Shown here piece by piece: positions 1 to 10,665 of a stretch of DNA of 64,000 nucleotides. The stretch comes from Prorocentrum cordatum. Its lineage: Eukaryota; Sar; Dinophyceae; Prorocentrales; Prorocentraceae. The stretch lies in the NCBI GenBank assembly GCA_963575745.1, contig CAUYUJ010001736.1, positions 350,628 to 414,627 on the forward strand. Reading direction: 5' to 3'. How positions within the stretch are numbered: the stretch's first letter is position 1; the number at the start of each line of letters is the position of its first letter. The translations under genes and the position numbers were made by a program. Under the pieces are notes generated by a model. The model did no database searches, was not told the DNA's origin, and saw nothing but the letters and a program-made list of their open reading frames with translations.

Positions 1-663
1 CTCCGAGCACGTGACTCGCCGAAATGTTCCGTGCCGTGGTGTCGCCTCAAGTCCACCCGCGCAGCACTTCCGAACTCGTCCAGCTGTCCGCCCGCCTGCG
101 CAGCGCATCGGAACTGGTTCGCAGAACCCGTGCCTGGGACTCTCTTGGCGTACGCACCGGCCACCGCGCCGGCTGGTGGTCGACAGACGAATGATGCAGC
201 GACCGCGTTCCGAAAGCGTCGCTCTCTCCGACCGGCCGGCCACTTTCAAGGAGCCTGCGCAACGTGCGGGGCTCTGCACTTCTTCGCCGAACGCGCGCGT
301 TGCCCGGCAGCACGCAGAAAGGACTTCGGCGCGTGCTGCAGGTACGGAGCCCTGGCTGGCATCCCCCTACTGCCTCCCGCTCCGGCCGAAATGGCTCAGC
401 TCCTTCGTCCGGGTCCTTTCCACGACCAGCTCATGCAGCACATTCGGTCGTACAACTGCGCCCTTGGATTCGCATCCTTCAACAGCGAGAGCACTGTGGC
501 CGCACGGAAGACCCGCACGGAAGACCCCCTGTCGGGCACCCGGGCACCGGGGCACCTGGGCACCCGGGCACTGCAGGCACCCCGGCACCGGGGCATCCGG
601 GCATCCCCCGGGCACCCGGGAAGGAGGAGGGAGGATGAGGAGGAGGAGGAGGAGGAGGAGTGA
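1..663 (+). CDS. Cys-rich repeat protein, C-terminal part, copy 1 (partial)
   Basis: Frame 1 is open from the window edge to a stop at 661-663. It encodes Cys pairs spaced like those of the Cys-rich gene at 16029-17631, for example a C-x4-C pair near the start followed by CPPAC and later CATC and CCRY. The last third turns into Pro/Gly/His-rich and then poly-Glu sequence encoded by repeats, so the true end may be earlier. The 5' end lies outside the window. The second copy is at 17639-18334. The function is unknown, and the coding call rests on the Cys spacing only. Confidence 0.35.
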   Translation, partial: LRARDSPKCSVPWCRLKSTRAALPNSSSCPPACAAHRNWFAEPVPGTLLAYAPATAPAGGRQTNDAATAFRKRRSLRPAGHFQGACATCGALHFFAERARCPAARRKDFGACCRYGALAGIPLLPPAPAEMAQLLRPGPFHDQLMQHIRSYNCALGFASFNSESTVAARKTRTEDPLSGTRAPGHLGTRALQAPRHRGIRASPGHPGRRREDEEEEEEEE

Positions 664-1400
664 ACGTCGGGCAGGCGTCCAGCGCAATCCGAGCCGAGGG
701 TAGAGCCAGAAGGAGTAGGAGGTGGAGGGGACCGGGAGGACCGTTTCGGCCGTTCGAAAAGCACCTCATCCATGTCCTCCTCCTCCTCCTCCTCCTGCTC
801 GTTCTCTTCCCCCTCCCTTCCATAATCAGACTATTCCTCCGCCGGCTCGTTTCGGCCCGGCCCGGCCCGGCTCGGCCAGCGGAGGAGGAGGAGGGAGGAG
901 GAGTGGGAGGATGAAGACAGGACAGGGGGGGAGTAGGACGACGAGGAGGAGGAGGAGGAGGAGGAGGAGGAGGAGGAGGAGGAGGAGGAGGAGGAGGAGG
1001 GGGAGAAAGAGCGAGGAGGCGGGGAGGGACATGGGCAAGGGGAGGCGGATGAGGACTAATTTCGTGGAGGAGCAGGCGTTCGCAACCGGCGCAGCATCCA
1101 GGCAGAAGAGGAGGAGGAGGAGGAGCAGGAGGAGGAAGAGCAGGAGGAGGAGGAGGAGGAGGAGGAGGAGGAGGAGGATGAAGAGGAGGACGCGCAGGAG
1201 GAGGCCCGGTTCGCCTGAGACATCCTCAAAGCTCTGGGTTCCGAGACGTCCTGACCTGAGTTGGTCAGACCACTTTCGCCTGAGACATCCTCGAAACTCT
1301 GACCTCGGAGGTGCCCTGCCCCACGGTGGTCCGGGCACTTTCGCTTGAGACACGCTCGCATGTCTGGGTTCCGAGACGCCCTGAGGTGAGGTGTTCACTC
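1..1400. repeat. Direct repeat copy 1 (matches 17684-19054)
   Basis: This block matches 17684-19054 base for base apart from a few substitutions, a short deletion near 510-530 and length changes in the GGA tracts. It runs from the Cys-rich coding segment through GGA microsatellites into a tandem array of about 65 bp units (1205-1400, with GAGACATCC and TCTGGGTTCCGAGA motifs). The match stops exactly where the assembly gap begins. It is either a real segmental duplication or an assembly duplicate. Confidence 0.9.
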
Positions 1401-1500
1401 NNNNNNNNNNNNNNNNNNNNNNNNNNNNNNNNNNNNNNNNNNNNNNNNNNNNNNNNNNNNNNNNNNNNNNNNNNNNNNNNNNNNNNNNNNNNNNNNNNNN
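1401..1500. other. Assembly gap (100 N)
   Basis: Exactly 100 N, a typical placeholder for a gap of unknown length. Its left edge coincides with the end of the duplicated block and its right edge with a 35-bp dispersed repeat. Confidence 0.99.
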
Positions 1501-1535
1501 TCTCTAAACCACCGACGCCCAGAGGGCTGGTGGGA
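1501..1535. repeat. 35-bp dispersed repeat, inverted partner at 4816-4850
   Basis: These 35 bases are the perfect reverse complement of 4816-4850. Weaker similarity continues for about 20 bases beyond (to about 1555 here). The element is cut by the gap, so its full length is unknown. The partner lies inside intron 1 of the HU-like gene. Confidence 0.85.
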
Positions 1536-1649
1536 TTCGCAGTTGTAGTCGGCAATGCATCGCCATCATTACGTCGCCGTTCGGGTCGAAAGTTTCCAGG
1601 GCAGCGGGCGCGCGCAGGCATTTCTCTCACCGCGCCCCGTTGGCCAATA

Positions 1650-2612
1650 ATGTTTTGCGAAGTGAGTGGATGGCTGAACTTAGTGATGACGGACCCGAGC
1701 AAACCCATGGGCTATGAGAAGCGGCTTGATGTCGAACTCCCGTGCACGTTATTCATTATCGGAGGAAGCCCCGCATCCGCAACTCCAGGACAGAATCCCG
1801 AGATCCCTTCAAAGCCCGCCGAACCCGCTACAGTGATCCATCATGCAGGGACACCAAAACATCGTAATCCTGAGCCTCATGCGGATAGTCATCCACGCTA
1901 CCCAACAGATGGTGCAATCGACTCTGGCGGACGGGCTCACGGAGCATCAGAGGAGCCGCGCAAGGGTGTCGCGTCAGAGGCCCCCGCCACGCTCGCGGCG
2001 AGCGAGGCAGATTCTGACGGGCGCCCTGCCGCCAGCAATCATGAAGGCCAGTCTCGTTTCACAAAGGGTCCGAGTTCTGCGATTGGTGGCTCGGCGGCGC
2101 CAGAGCCCGATGATGTTTCTGGCGCCAAGCAGGTTGCAGTTGCGTCGGCTTGTTTTGCTGCGGCTGACGGCGCGCAAGGGCCGCCGTCTCGCCGCTTCCC
2201 GTTTGATCTCCCAGGCTGCCGAAACACAATCATTCAGGTTTCAGATAGCGCTGATGAGGTGCCCTTGCAGCAGATTGCACCGTCAGGCGACTCTTCTTTG
2301 AAGCGCGCAGCTGGTGAGCGTTCGCCAAAGAGCCCTGATGTCATGCGGCCGACTCTTGAGACGCCAGCCAGGCTGACCTCTGATCCTGTGAGTGCGAGCG
2401 GCTGGATGCAGGCGCCTAAGAAGCGGCGTAATTGGGCGCTGAGGTCGGATCAGAGCGAGTCGCGCCCCTCGTGCCGTTCCGATGCCGAGGTATCCAGGGC
2501 CCAGGGCATGCATGACTGGCGCGAGCCAGCTCGCACTGTCGAAGATCCAGGCGCGGCCCTTGGTGACCTGCTAGAGCGCCCCAGTGATTTGCTGCAGGAG
2601 TTTGAGCAATGA
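1650..2612 (+). CDS. Hypothetical protein ORF
   Basis: An open frame of about 320 codons runs from the first ATG after the gap (1650; a second ATG is at 1686) to a TGA at 2610-2612. The frame is also open upstream to the gap, so the true start could be further 5'. The product is polar and Pro/Ser/Ala/Glu-rich with a basic patch (APKKRRN) near the C terminus and an acidic tail, and it has no recognisable domain. It could be an intrinsically disordered protein, an exon, or a chance ORF in GC-rich DNA. No splice or promoter signal settles this. Confidence 0.35.
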   Translation: MFCEVSGWLNLVMTDPSKPMGYEKRLDVELPCTLFIIGGSPASATPGQNPEIPSKPAEPATVIHHAGTPKHRNPEPHADSHPRYPTDGAIDSGGRAHGASEEPRKGVASEAPATLAASEADSDGRPAASNHEGQSRFTKGPSSAIGGSAAPEPDDVSGAKQVAVASACFAAADGAQGPPSRRFPFDLPGCRNTIIQVSDSADEVPLQQIAPSGDSSLKRAAGERSPKSPDVMRPTLETPARLTSDPVSASGWMQAPKKRRNWALRSDQSESRPSCRSDAEVSRAQGMHDWREPARTVEDPGAALGDLLERPSDLLQEFEQ

Positions 2613-4484
2613 TGGCCCTAGCTATGGTCGATGCTGCGACCGAGGCAGGGTGGCTGCGAGGGTAGCTGGGAAGGGGTTCGATGACGACATCGGTGCATAT
2701 TGAAACAAGGAGGGGGGGGGAGAAGGAATGGGAGGAGGACGACCATGCAGCGTCAACATCAGCTCGCAATACATTCGAAAGCTGCATGTGCAGCAGAGTG
2801 GGTTTCAGTCTGCCTGGCCACTTGCGCTGCCCGCAATTTTAAAGATTGCCAGCCTCAGCCCTTCGTTGAGATAAGCTGAGCTGGTGGCAGGGGGTGCTTG
2901 CCCCGTGGGCCCTGCCGAACGTTCGAGGTTGAACAAAGATGAATGGTCGCGGGGTGCGACCGCCAACCACTTTAGAAAACAAGGGTTGTATTTAGTCCTC
3001 CTCCCACTCATCTCGCGTAGAACCAATCGCCCTTGGAATGATACGGCACCTTAAACGCCTACTAACCAAGTGTCCCTTAGGAGCGCAGGTGCGTGTTACC
3101 TCCTGTAAGGTCCCACGTGGGGTCCCCCAAGGGGTTCGGGCCTCTCTGCGACAGAGTACACGCGCCCAAAAGCCCCCCCCTCAAAAAAAAAAAAGCTGCC
3201 CGACATGGGCAAACTATGGCCAAAAGCACGTTTGGTGTCCACAACCGAATTGCCACACACCGTAGACTACCCTCGCCTTTCCCCCAACACTCTCTGTCCA
3301 ACGCAAAATATTGCTATGCAGTCACTCAAGTATTCCGTGCCCCCGCAAACATGTACTGTATTCCCCCACAGTGTTGTGCTATTGTTACCACTACACATTA
3401 GAAGTTACTGTGAAGCATCACTAGCTTGCAGATCGCAAATGGGAGAGGGAGCAGAGGCGACGAGGACGGGTGGATGCGAATTGGGAGGCGATGGGGGATG
3501 GAGAGCGGGAGGGGTGCCATAAGGGGAGGAGGAGGCCGTGGGCAGATAAAGGCAAGGGTGGATGAGGTCGTGGCGACGACGATAGGTCCAAAGAGTTAGT
3601 TTGGACCCCCGACGTGGTCCCCGACCTACTTCGGAACCTACTTTGGCACCCGCGCTGGGGCACTCGACCTTCTTTTCCTATCTCCGTGCTCGATACATAT
3701 AGCTAAAAAGTAGGTCGGGGGGGTCGGCCTCCCATTCTGCAGATAGGTCAGTGACCAAGCCTTGGTTTCGAGATAGGTCCAGCGAGCTTCTGCCAGCCCC
3801 ATCAGACCTGGCAACTAGGTTAGCAAACCCATGCTCATTAAACGTTGTCTTCCGTTGCGCCAATGGCGGCACGTCGCTTGACCACACTCCGTCATGTGCA
3901 AAAGTAGGTCACAAGTCGGTCACAAGTAGGTCAAAAGTAGGTCACAAGTATGTCAAAAGTAGGTTACGGCAGTTCGCAAGTAGGTCAAAAGTAGGTCAAA
4001 AGTAGGTCCAAAGTAAGTCAAAAGTAGGTCCAGGCAGCACTTAAGCCATGTATACATACATCGGCGTATACCACTTGCGTGTACATGTGCTGTCGTGGTT
4101 GCGTGCCCTAAGTCCCCCCCCCCGCCCACCCTTGTCCTGATTGCGATCTGGTAGTTCGTGCACGTTGTGGGTTGCTCTACTGCCCTGGCTGGGGTCGGCC
4201 TCATTGCAGCAGGCTCTCGTCGCGCTGATGTCAGGATGGCCGCCGTTGGGCCAGGTGGAGGGAGCTGTTCTCCTCGGCGGTTCTGGCATTCCTGTTTGCG
4301 GCGAGGCTGGAGAGTTTCGGAGTCGTGGAGTTCAGGGGTTCTGGCAACATTGCTCTGTTCTCGCTCCCCACCTCCCTGCCCGCCAACCCCAGTGGGCTTC
4401 CAGGATCAAGATTCTTGCTCTGGAGAGAGCCCCCGTTCCTCGCCCAGGCAAGGAGCGTCCAAGGCACGCGTCTCTCCTGGCGCG
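2613..4484. other. No gene seen; unique and repeat DNA
   Basis: No open frame in this stretch shows protein-like composition. It contains a homopurine run near 2708, a C8/A12 junction at 3173-3193 and the 11-bp satellite at 3901-4032. It serves as the 5' flank of the HU-like gene. No TATA-like element or spliced-leader relic was seen. Confidence 0.6.
3901..4032. repeat. 11-bp tandem satellite (GTAGGTCAAAA)
   Basis: About a dozen imperfect units of GTAGGTC(A/C)AAA follow each other, mostly at 11-base spacing. Related single units appear upstream on the other strand around 3600-3640 (GACCTACTT). Confidence 0.85.
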
Positions 4485-6189
4485 ATGGCTGCTCAAGGCC
4501 CTCTTCTGCAGCAGCCTCACGGAGACGCAGCTGGCGCCGCTGGTGGTCCTGCTCCTGCCAAGCTCGCCCCGCACAAGAGGGCCCTAGACAAAGGCTCCCT
4601 GCACCTGGCGGTCAGCGAGGAGACCGAGAACATGTGGGGCCGTGTCGGCGCAGCTGGGGCGAAGGTTCCCATCCCTGTCTTCGTCGGCGTCGTCGTCGAC
4701 TTCCCTCGCCGCCCTTCCCCCCTCCTCGACGTCGCCCTCGCCGCGGCCCCGATGCGCCCGCTGGCGAGGCGGGGGGAGGGGGGGGGGGGGGGTCGACGAC
4801 GACTTGCAAATCTTGTCCCACCAGCCCTCTGGGCGTCGGTGGTTTAGAGAGTGTCCTCGTCCACCCATCCTTGTTCCCCTTCGGGGAGGGGTTTACCCCT
4901 CCCCCTGCCCCCTCCCCTGGACCTGGACGGGGGGCCCCGCGAGCCGTCGGAGCGTCCAAAACGGCCTCGGCGAGGACGCCACAATCATTTGGTTTACTGC
5001 TGGTTTTGGCACCATTTTGGCATCCTGAGGGGGGGGGGCTGTAATTAGTAACCCCCCTCCTGCGATCGATCGCACCCAAGATGGCCCACAGATGACCCCT
5101 AAGGCCCCCAAAGGTGCCCCAAGAGGGCCCCAAGAGGTGGCCAGGACGCCCCAAGCGGCCCCCAGGATGCCCTCAAGAGGCCCCCAAGAGACCACCAAGA
5201 GGCACCAAAAGACCACCCAGAGGCACCCAAGATGCTCCAGGAGGCCTCGGCGAGAATGTCCAATCATTGATTGTACTAAGGTTTTGGCCACATGTTGGCC
5301 TCTTGGGGGGGCACTGGTTAAGATGACCCCAAGAGCGCCTGGGGGGGGGCACGATGACCTCCAAGATGGCTCAAGATATCCAAAGATGCCTCAGAATGGC
5401 TTCTTCTGTGTGCTGCCCACTTCCCTGATCGATGCAATTCCTCTGGGCATCGTTTCTGGATGGGCTGGTGGGGAGCCGCGAAGCGTCAACAATTTGGTCA
5501 TTGTTCAAGTCGTCAGCGTCGGCGCCCCCCAGTCAGAAGATTTCGCACTACGACGTCGTGAGGGTTCTCTGCGCGCTCGAGGCAGTGTGCAGGCGCGAGC
5601 TGAAGCAGAAGGGCACCGTGATCATCCCAGGGATCGCGAAGATCTCGGCCAAGCGCGTGGAGGCGTCCCAGACGAAGATGATCAAGGATTGCAGTTTATA
5701 TGTTCTATTCTAGTCTACTGTACCCCTGTATGCTCATTGCTCCGCTGTGCTCTACCCTTGCGAGTCCCATGTCACCCTGTTCGGGCGAACTATGTTATGT
5801 TCCGTGTGCTGATATCCCCCTCTCTCTCTTATTACCCCTTGCTCCTTGCTCAATTCCCACCAGGGAATGTCACCTCTAGCAACGGGAAGACACATGCAAT
5901 TTCTGGCCCTGGGGCTCCTTAGTTTACTTTAGTTATTTCAGCGTCGGTCTCCTCTGCTCCTATATGCTCTACTCTATTGTCCGTTTTACAAGCCTCCTAT
6001 ACGATGTCCCTATCTAATCTATCATGCTCGACCTAGCTCAAGAACAAAGACGTCGCGATCCACGCGAAGCCAGCCCATCTCCTCACCAAGGCTGTCACCA
6101 TCGCCGAGCTCAAGCGCATCCCCCTGCATGGCCAACCAGCGGCCGTCGTGGAGCAATGGAACGACTCTGAGGAGTACAGCTCGGACTAG
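4485..6189 (+). CDS. HU/IHF-like (histone-like) DNA-binding protein, three exons
   Basis: The joined exons 4485-4664, 5540-5686 and 6043-6189 give a 157-residue protein that ends in an acidic tail and TAG. Residues 1-40 are an Ala/Pro/Lys-rich arm. A HU-type N-terminal motif follows (KGSLHLAVSEETE), then the helix DVVRVLCALEAVC, the signature ELKQKGTVIIPGIAKI that corresponds to the G-rich beta turn of HU, and a final part resembling the arm and C-terminal helix (KPAHLLTKAV). Dinoflagellates pack DNA with HU-like proteins instead of bulk nucleosomes, so a nuclear DNA-bending role is likely but inferred. The ATG at 4485 has a good context (GCGATGG). Both junctions keep frame, which supports the model. 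The length exceeds bacterial HU (about 90) because of the arm and tail. Confidence 0.75.
4665..5539 (+). other. Intron 1 of the HU-like gene (GT-AG)
   Basis: The 875-nt intron starts GTTCCC and ends CAGAAG. GAAG occurs at both exon/intron borders, so the exact cut can slide by a few bases. It contains a G-run, a C-rich block, the 35-bp dispersed repeat (4816-4850) and a short field of CAAGAGG-type repeats (5099-5230). Confidence 0.6.
4816..4850. repeat. 35-bp dispersed repeat, partner of 1501-1535
   Basis: Perfect reverse complement of 1501-1535, lying inside intron 1 of the HU-like gene. Similarity extends leftward to about 4795. The TGGTTTAGAGAG stretch resembles a tRNA box A, but no box B follows. 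Confidence 0.85.
5687..6042 (+). other. Intron 2 of the HU-like gene (GA-AG)
   Basis: The 356-nt intron starts GATTGC and ends CTCAAG. TCAAG is repeated at both borders, so the removed unit could be any of several 356-base registers. The GA donor register keeps frame and leaves the HU-like fold continuous. The interior is pyrimidine-rich and lower in GC than the exons. Non-GT donors (GC, GA) are known in dinoflagellates. Confidence 0.6.
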
Positions 6190-8079
6190 CAGGGCGTAGG
6201 AAGTGAGTTTCGGTGCGATCAGTTGGTTGAGATGGGTTGGATGGTGTCAACTTTCAGGCTATCGACGTGAGTTCCCTGGTTTGTGGTATCCACCGCGCGG
6301 TGCGAGGTTTAACGGTTCCTGGTTTGGTTTCAGTCGTTTCGCCATCCCAATCGGTTGCTCGACTGGCCAGCGATCAGGCTGGGCTCGGCGAGAGTTCGGA
6401 GGGCGCCGTCCAGGAGGGGGCGATTGCCGACGCGGGAGGGGGGTGGCGGAGGGTGAAGGAGGATGAGGAGGAGGGGGGCGGAGGAGCGACATGAGTAGCA
6501 CGATCAATGGGGGGTGAATCGCAAGTTAAAGAACGAGGGGGATCCCGCGGGCTTGGTCGGGGCCCTCCTCGAACTCCTGCGAGTGTAGTTGTGTCTCTGC
6601 GAGCCGCAGCTGAGCAGTGTTATCTGGCGGCGAGAGCGCCTGGGCGACGAAGAACGACCGCTTCTGTCGCTCCCCTGGCCCTCTTCCTCGAGAACCCCGC
6701 TTAAACGTACAACTCAACAACGTCCGTCCTAGAACGGGGGCGAAGGAGTCATCGCACGCGGGGCCAGGGCCCCAAGAAATGCATCGGTCCCTTAAGTCTG
6801 GCGCCCACATTCCTGGGGGCGCGCGATGGCTTGAACAACTGCGTGGGGAATCTGATGCAAGGCTGATGTGTTAAGGGGGTTGTAGGTGGGTAGCTTGCGG
6901 GGGTTAGCCTAGCGTCGACAGCGTCGAACACGTTTCTAGCAATGTTTAGCTGTGTCCCCAGAGGGCTGTGGGCGCCGAGGCCTTGGGGCTGGTGGGTGAC
7001 ACAATTTTCAGTCGGTTCGGCGGCTTTGAAAAACGCGCAACAGACGGATCTGAAGTTTGCTGTTTGTGCCTTCTTCCCCCGTCGGTTCGGCGGCGTTGAA
7101 ACCAGAAGCATACTCAGTGCGACAGGTCTGCTGCTCTACATGGTCATCGAGAGGCTGTCCTCAGCGAAGACCCCCACCCCGAGCTATGACGGCTGCTTGC
7201 TGCGTGGTTGGGGGGGGGGGGCTTGAAATTTATGGAGCGCCTCCTAGAGGTCCATCTTAGGCCCCCTAAGCAGGCTCCGAGAGAGCCCCCATAGGACCCC
7301 ACGACAGGGCCAGGATGCGTCCACAATGTGCTGCAGAAATGCCACCCCCTAGGAGTGCACAGACCCCCCCCTGGGGGGGAGTCCACGAACCCCTGTTGGA
7401 CTCCCCCATGGGGGGTCCGTGGACTTCTCTGGGGGCATGTAATCTGTCGCAAGCACTACCCTTTAACGCGGCAAGTTGTCAAGACCCCCACCCAAGCCCC
7501 AACGCATCGCGGGCCCAGAACCCTTTGGGTGCTGCAACTGCCCCCCGCTCGGTCGACGCCCATGGCGAAGCGACCGAACACGGGGGAAAAGGGGGGAGGT
7601 GGAAATCGGAATGGGGCCTGTTAGGAAACGGCTACGGCAACACACGGGGTGAGGGGGGGATAGCTCCACCGAGGCCTAATAACCACGACCTCCCCGTGCC
7701 CCTACAGTTGTCTTCTGCGATCGTCCCCATTGGTGCACGAGGCATTCTCCATGCCTGTATGGGCCTTCTTCAGGCCACGCAGCAAGCAGCCTGCTACGGG
7801 GCCCCAGCCATGTCTTGAGTAATGTCTGTTCTGCCTGAAGGAAGTCCAAGCGTGATGCATGTTGGGTCCTGCTGTGTGTTCGGGGGCGGTGTCCAGCTGC
7901 GACGACTGGGAGGCCCGTCATCTCTCGCCCTTGGTGTCAGAGGTCCATTCTAGATCAGGGCTCCGTTCGAATGCCATTGCATTGTTGGATCAGAGCTGCC
8001 CTCAGCAGCAGTGTACTGTTTTTGTTTTTTGTTCGCTGCCACTTCACAGCTGTCTTCCTTGGCAGCATCCGAGCTGCCG
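6190..8079. other. No gene seen
   Basis: ORFs in this stretch have no protein-like composition. It contains a duplicated GTCGGTTCGGCGGC motif (about 7013 and 7081), a G12 run near 7209 and C/G runs at 7370-7410. It is the flank between the HU-like gene and the next gene. Confidence 0.5.
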
Positions 8080-9477
8080 ATGTCTGGGGGAGGCAGCGGC
8101 GGCCTGTCCGTGGCAGCTGCCTCTTCCAAGGCGGCCAGGAAGCGCTCTGCACCTGCTGCCAGCAGCGGCGGCGCTGGCGACTTCGACGCTCCGCCGCCCG
8201 CGGTGAACCCCAAGAAGAAGCGCATGATGGGCGACGGCTGCAAGTGCGGGCTGTGCCATGCGAAAGCCAAGGATTGTTGGGATGAAGCAAGTCGCCGCAT
8301 GCCCTTCAAACCTAGCCCAAAAGCACGGTGCCCCTGGTTGGGGCGTGGTTTCACTTTTTGTCTGAGTGTTATTCGCTGGTCAGGCCGCCGCGGTGGGCTG
8401 CAATGCCTACGTAGGGGTGGTCGGTGAGAGCTTTTGTTAGGAAGGTGTGCCTCCAAGGGTACTCAGGAAGACAGGTTATATGTTGCGCATGCTGCCACTT
8501 GCCCCCCCAGCAGGACAAGGAGTGGGCCCGCTACAAGACGTCCCCAGGCGGCTCCCAGGTGCCGCTCGACGATGGCCGCCAGGAGAGCTTCGAGTTGTGG
8601 GACCTCGCCTTCGCGCACTGGACGTGGCAGGAGTTGTGTGAGCAGAACGCCAGCGCCAAGGATGTGCCGGCCGCTGTCTCGCAGGCTCGGACTCTCAGGG
8701 AGTCTGGCGGCGCGCCTCGCGATCGCGCGTCTGTGACCTCCGAGGTGACATGCAGGCTGAGGGTGACGAGGGCCTTCGTCTGCGCCAACGACAAGGAGCT
8801 CAGGCAGGCCGCGAAGCAGAAGAAGCAGCTGCCGAAGTCGTCGACGAGCCACCTCCCGACAGTCAAGGTGCCGTCGGAGCAGGACCCATCCAAGGACGAA
8901 ACAGTGGTGTGTTTCAGGGACGAGTCTCGGCCATTCCGGAGCCTGGAAATCATCCTCGAGACGAATGTCGGCAAGGAGGTCGCCCACATGTCAGCCGCCA
9001 ACAATCTGTGGAGCAACCAGGCCAACAGTTACCTCGCCCACTTCCACGGCAAGACGATCGACGACGTCGGCACGCGCCAGCTTCTATTGAAAGACGAGAA
9101 CATGCACACTCAGACCGTGGAGGAGTTCTTGAAGAACGGAGTCAGGCCCGATGCTGGACTACATGGCGACAGAGGGGGGGGCGGCCAACCTGGGGCAGGC
9201 GAGTGTCAATCAGATGATGATGTCTTCAGTGATGGCGCCGCGGCGGCGGCCGCGGTCTCAGGCTGTAGCTCTCTTGGCGGAAGTTGCCCTGGCATGTATG
9301 CTACGCCGACTAAGGCTGGCCCTCTCGCGTCCGTTCGCTCCTCTGCAGGGACTCCAGCAAGTGCCGACGCAGACGGAGACTCCGATGATGGCGCTCGCAG
9401 CGTTGCCGCATCGCGACTGAGCCATGCAAGCGGCCTGACCAGAGGCAGCTTGGCTCCAGGATCTGGCGAGACTGCAG
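8080..9477 (+). CDS. Unknown dinoflagellate-type protein, N-terminal exons (zinc-knuckle-like start)
   Basis: Exon A (8080-8286, 69 codons) begins ATGTCTGGG and encodes a Ser/Ala/Gly-rich leader, a basic PKKKR patch and a Cys cluster (GCKCGLC and a further Cys after 7 residues). Exon B (8511-9477) continues in frame with a charged region: DKEWARYKTSPGG, then FELWDLAFAHW, and a lysine-rich stretch near 8780-8870. Its last third is Ser/Ala-rich. Around 9140-9240 another frame looks more protein-like (MLDYMATEGGAANLGQASVN), which suggests two compensating indels there. I do not recognise a domain. The Cys cluster plus nuclear-type basic patch would suit a chromatin or RNA-binding protein, but that is a guess. 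Confidence 0.6.
8287..8510 (+). other. Probable intron (GC-AG) in the 8-12 kb gene
   Basis: The 224-nt interval starts GCAAGT after a GAA codon and ends with a polypyrimidine run and CCAG before the next exon. Removing it joins exon A to exon B in phase 0. GCAAGT matches the usual GC-donor consensus. Confidence 0.55.
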
Positions 9478-9767
9478 GACTCATTCGGGTCTTGTTTCAA
9501 ATGTGTATGGCCTTTCGTCGGGTTCTGAACGTTTGCGGCCTATCCTCGTTGCCACCGTGAGCTGGGAATGTGCTGTATTGGGGGAGGGGGCCTGTCGCCT
9601 TTGGGGGTCGGCATGCGTCGGTTCGCCCTGGTCCCGAACTGGAACCATGCAGCGTTGGGCCTCGCACTCGTGGGAACAGCCCCTGCACGGTGGCCGTGCG
9701 GTGCTGCGCGGTGCCGAGCTCTCACGAGCGCGTTGGCAGAGTCTGCGTGCAAACCCGACCCCGCCAG
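9478..9767 (+). other. Probable intron (GA-AG) in the 8-12 kb gene
   Basis: The 290-nt interval starts GACTCA and ends CGCCAG. CAGGA occurs at both borders. Splitting a Gly codon as G|GA restores the frame between exons B and C. This resembles intron 2 of the HU-like gene. Confidence 0.45.
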
Positions 9768-10391
9768 GATGCCTCGAGAAGTGGAAGACCAAGCTCAACC
9801 TGGTTACCATCATGACTGGCAAGCTGGATGGGCGCACCATGTCAGGGGCCAAGAAGGCGCTCGGGAGAATGAGGGCATCTTCCAACGAGCAGGCGAACCT
9901 GGGCGCTGCGCTGATGGCGAATCTCATCAAGTTGGCGGAGTCTGCGGAGAAGTGCGCCCCTGAGTCCATCAAGGTCACGCCGATGAGCGAGCTCACGCCC
10001 CACATCGACAAGATGATGCAGGAGTCCGTGGAGTGGCCCGACGTCGTGCAGACCGCCCTGGTGACGAAGAGGCTGCAAGCCGTCATCGCCGAGAAGAACT
10101 GGAGCCTCGTGATCAAGATCTGCAAGCCGTGGGGCATGGGCGACGAGATGGCGTTCGACCCCAAGGCCCCTTGTGTGGCAGCGTGCGGAGAACAGATGTG
10201 CCACAAAATCCAGCTCTTCAACAAGGTCGTTTTCGAGAAAGTGTTCATCCAATTGATCCGCCAGGGGCCCGACACCGTGTCCGAGGTGATCAGCTTGCGG
10301 CGCATTGCCGAGACGCTGACATTGACCTCCGGAGAACGCGGTTGCAGCGGCCTTGGAAGAGTTCTGGAGCACGGCCTCCGGGGCAGCTTTG
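9768..10391 (+). CDS. Unknown protein, middle exon of the 8-12 kb gene
   Basis: The exon encodes an alpha-helical, Lys/Met/Ala-rich segment, starting with the exon-border Cys-Leu and EKWKTKLNLVTIMTGK, then a long helical part with CVAACGEQMCHKIQLFNKVV near 10170-10230. The frame is clean to about 10325. There a single extra base in ACCTCC appears to shift it into the frame encoding AVAAALEEFWSTASGAAL. The border with the next exon is tentative: a GA donor at 10392 and an AG at 10664-10665 would join in phase 0. No known domain. Confidence 0.55.
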
Positions 10392-10665
10392 GACAGTGGC
10401 CTGTGTGCTTTGCGCACGCACCGATTCGACACCCAACCGCCGCTAGCTACGATTAGCCATTCGTTTCCTGGGCTACACGTGCGTATGTATGATGTTTAGT
10501 TTTTGCGTGTATATGTAGTGTCTACGGAGCTTGCGGCGTTTGGGTTGTCGGTGCCAAGGGCCGTTGACTGTTTTCCTCGGTAGGGGTCTCTTGGTCGAGG
10601 CCCACGGCGTGGTTGAGTAACGATGCCAGGGCTTCGATGCACGGTTGCGCTCCCAAGCCCTCCAG

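Noticed and set aside
4838-4852. TGGTTTAGAGAG resembling a tRNA box A
   Set aside because: No box B or cloverleaf follows; kept only as a remark on the dispersed repeat.
5010-5030. CCATTTTGGCATC resembling the spliced leader core
   Set aside because: Only part of the core matches and the flanks disagree; it lies within intron 1 of the HU-like gene.
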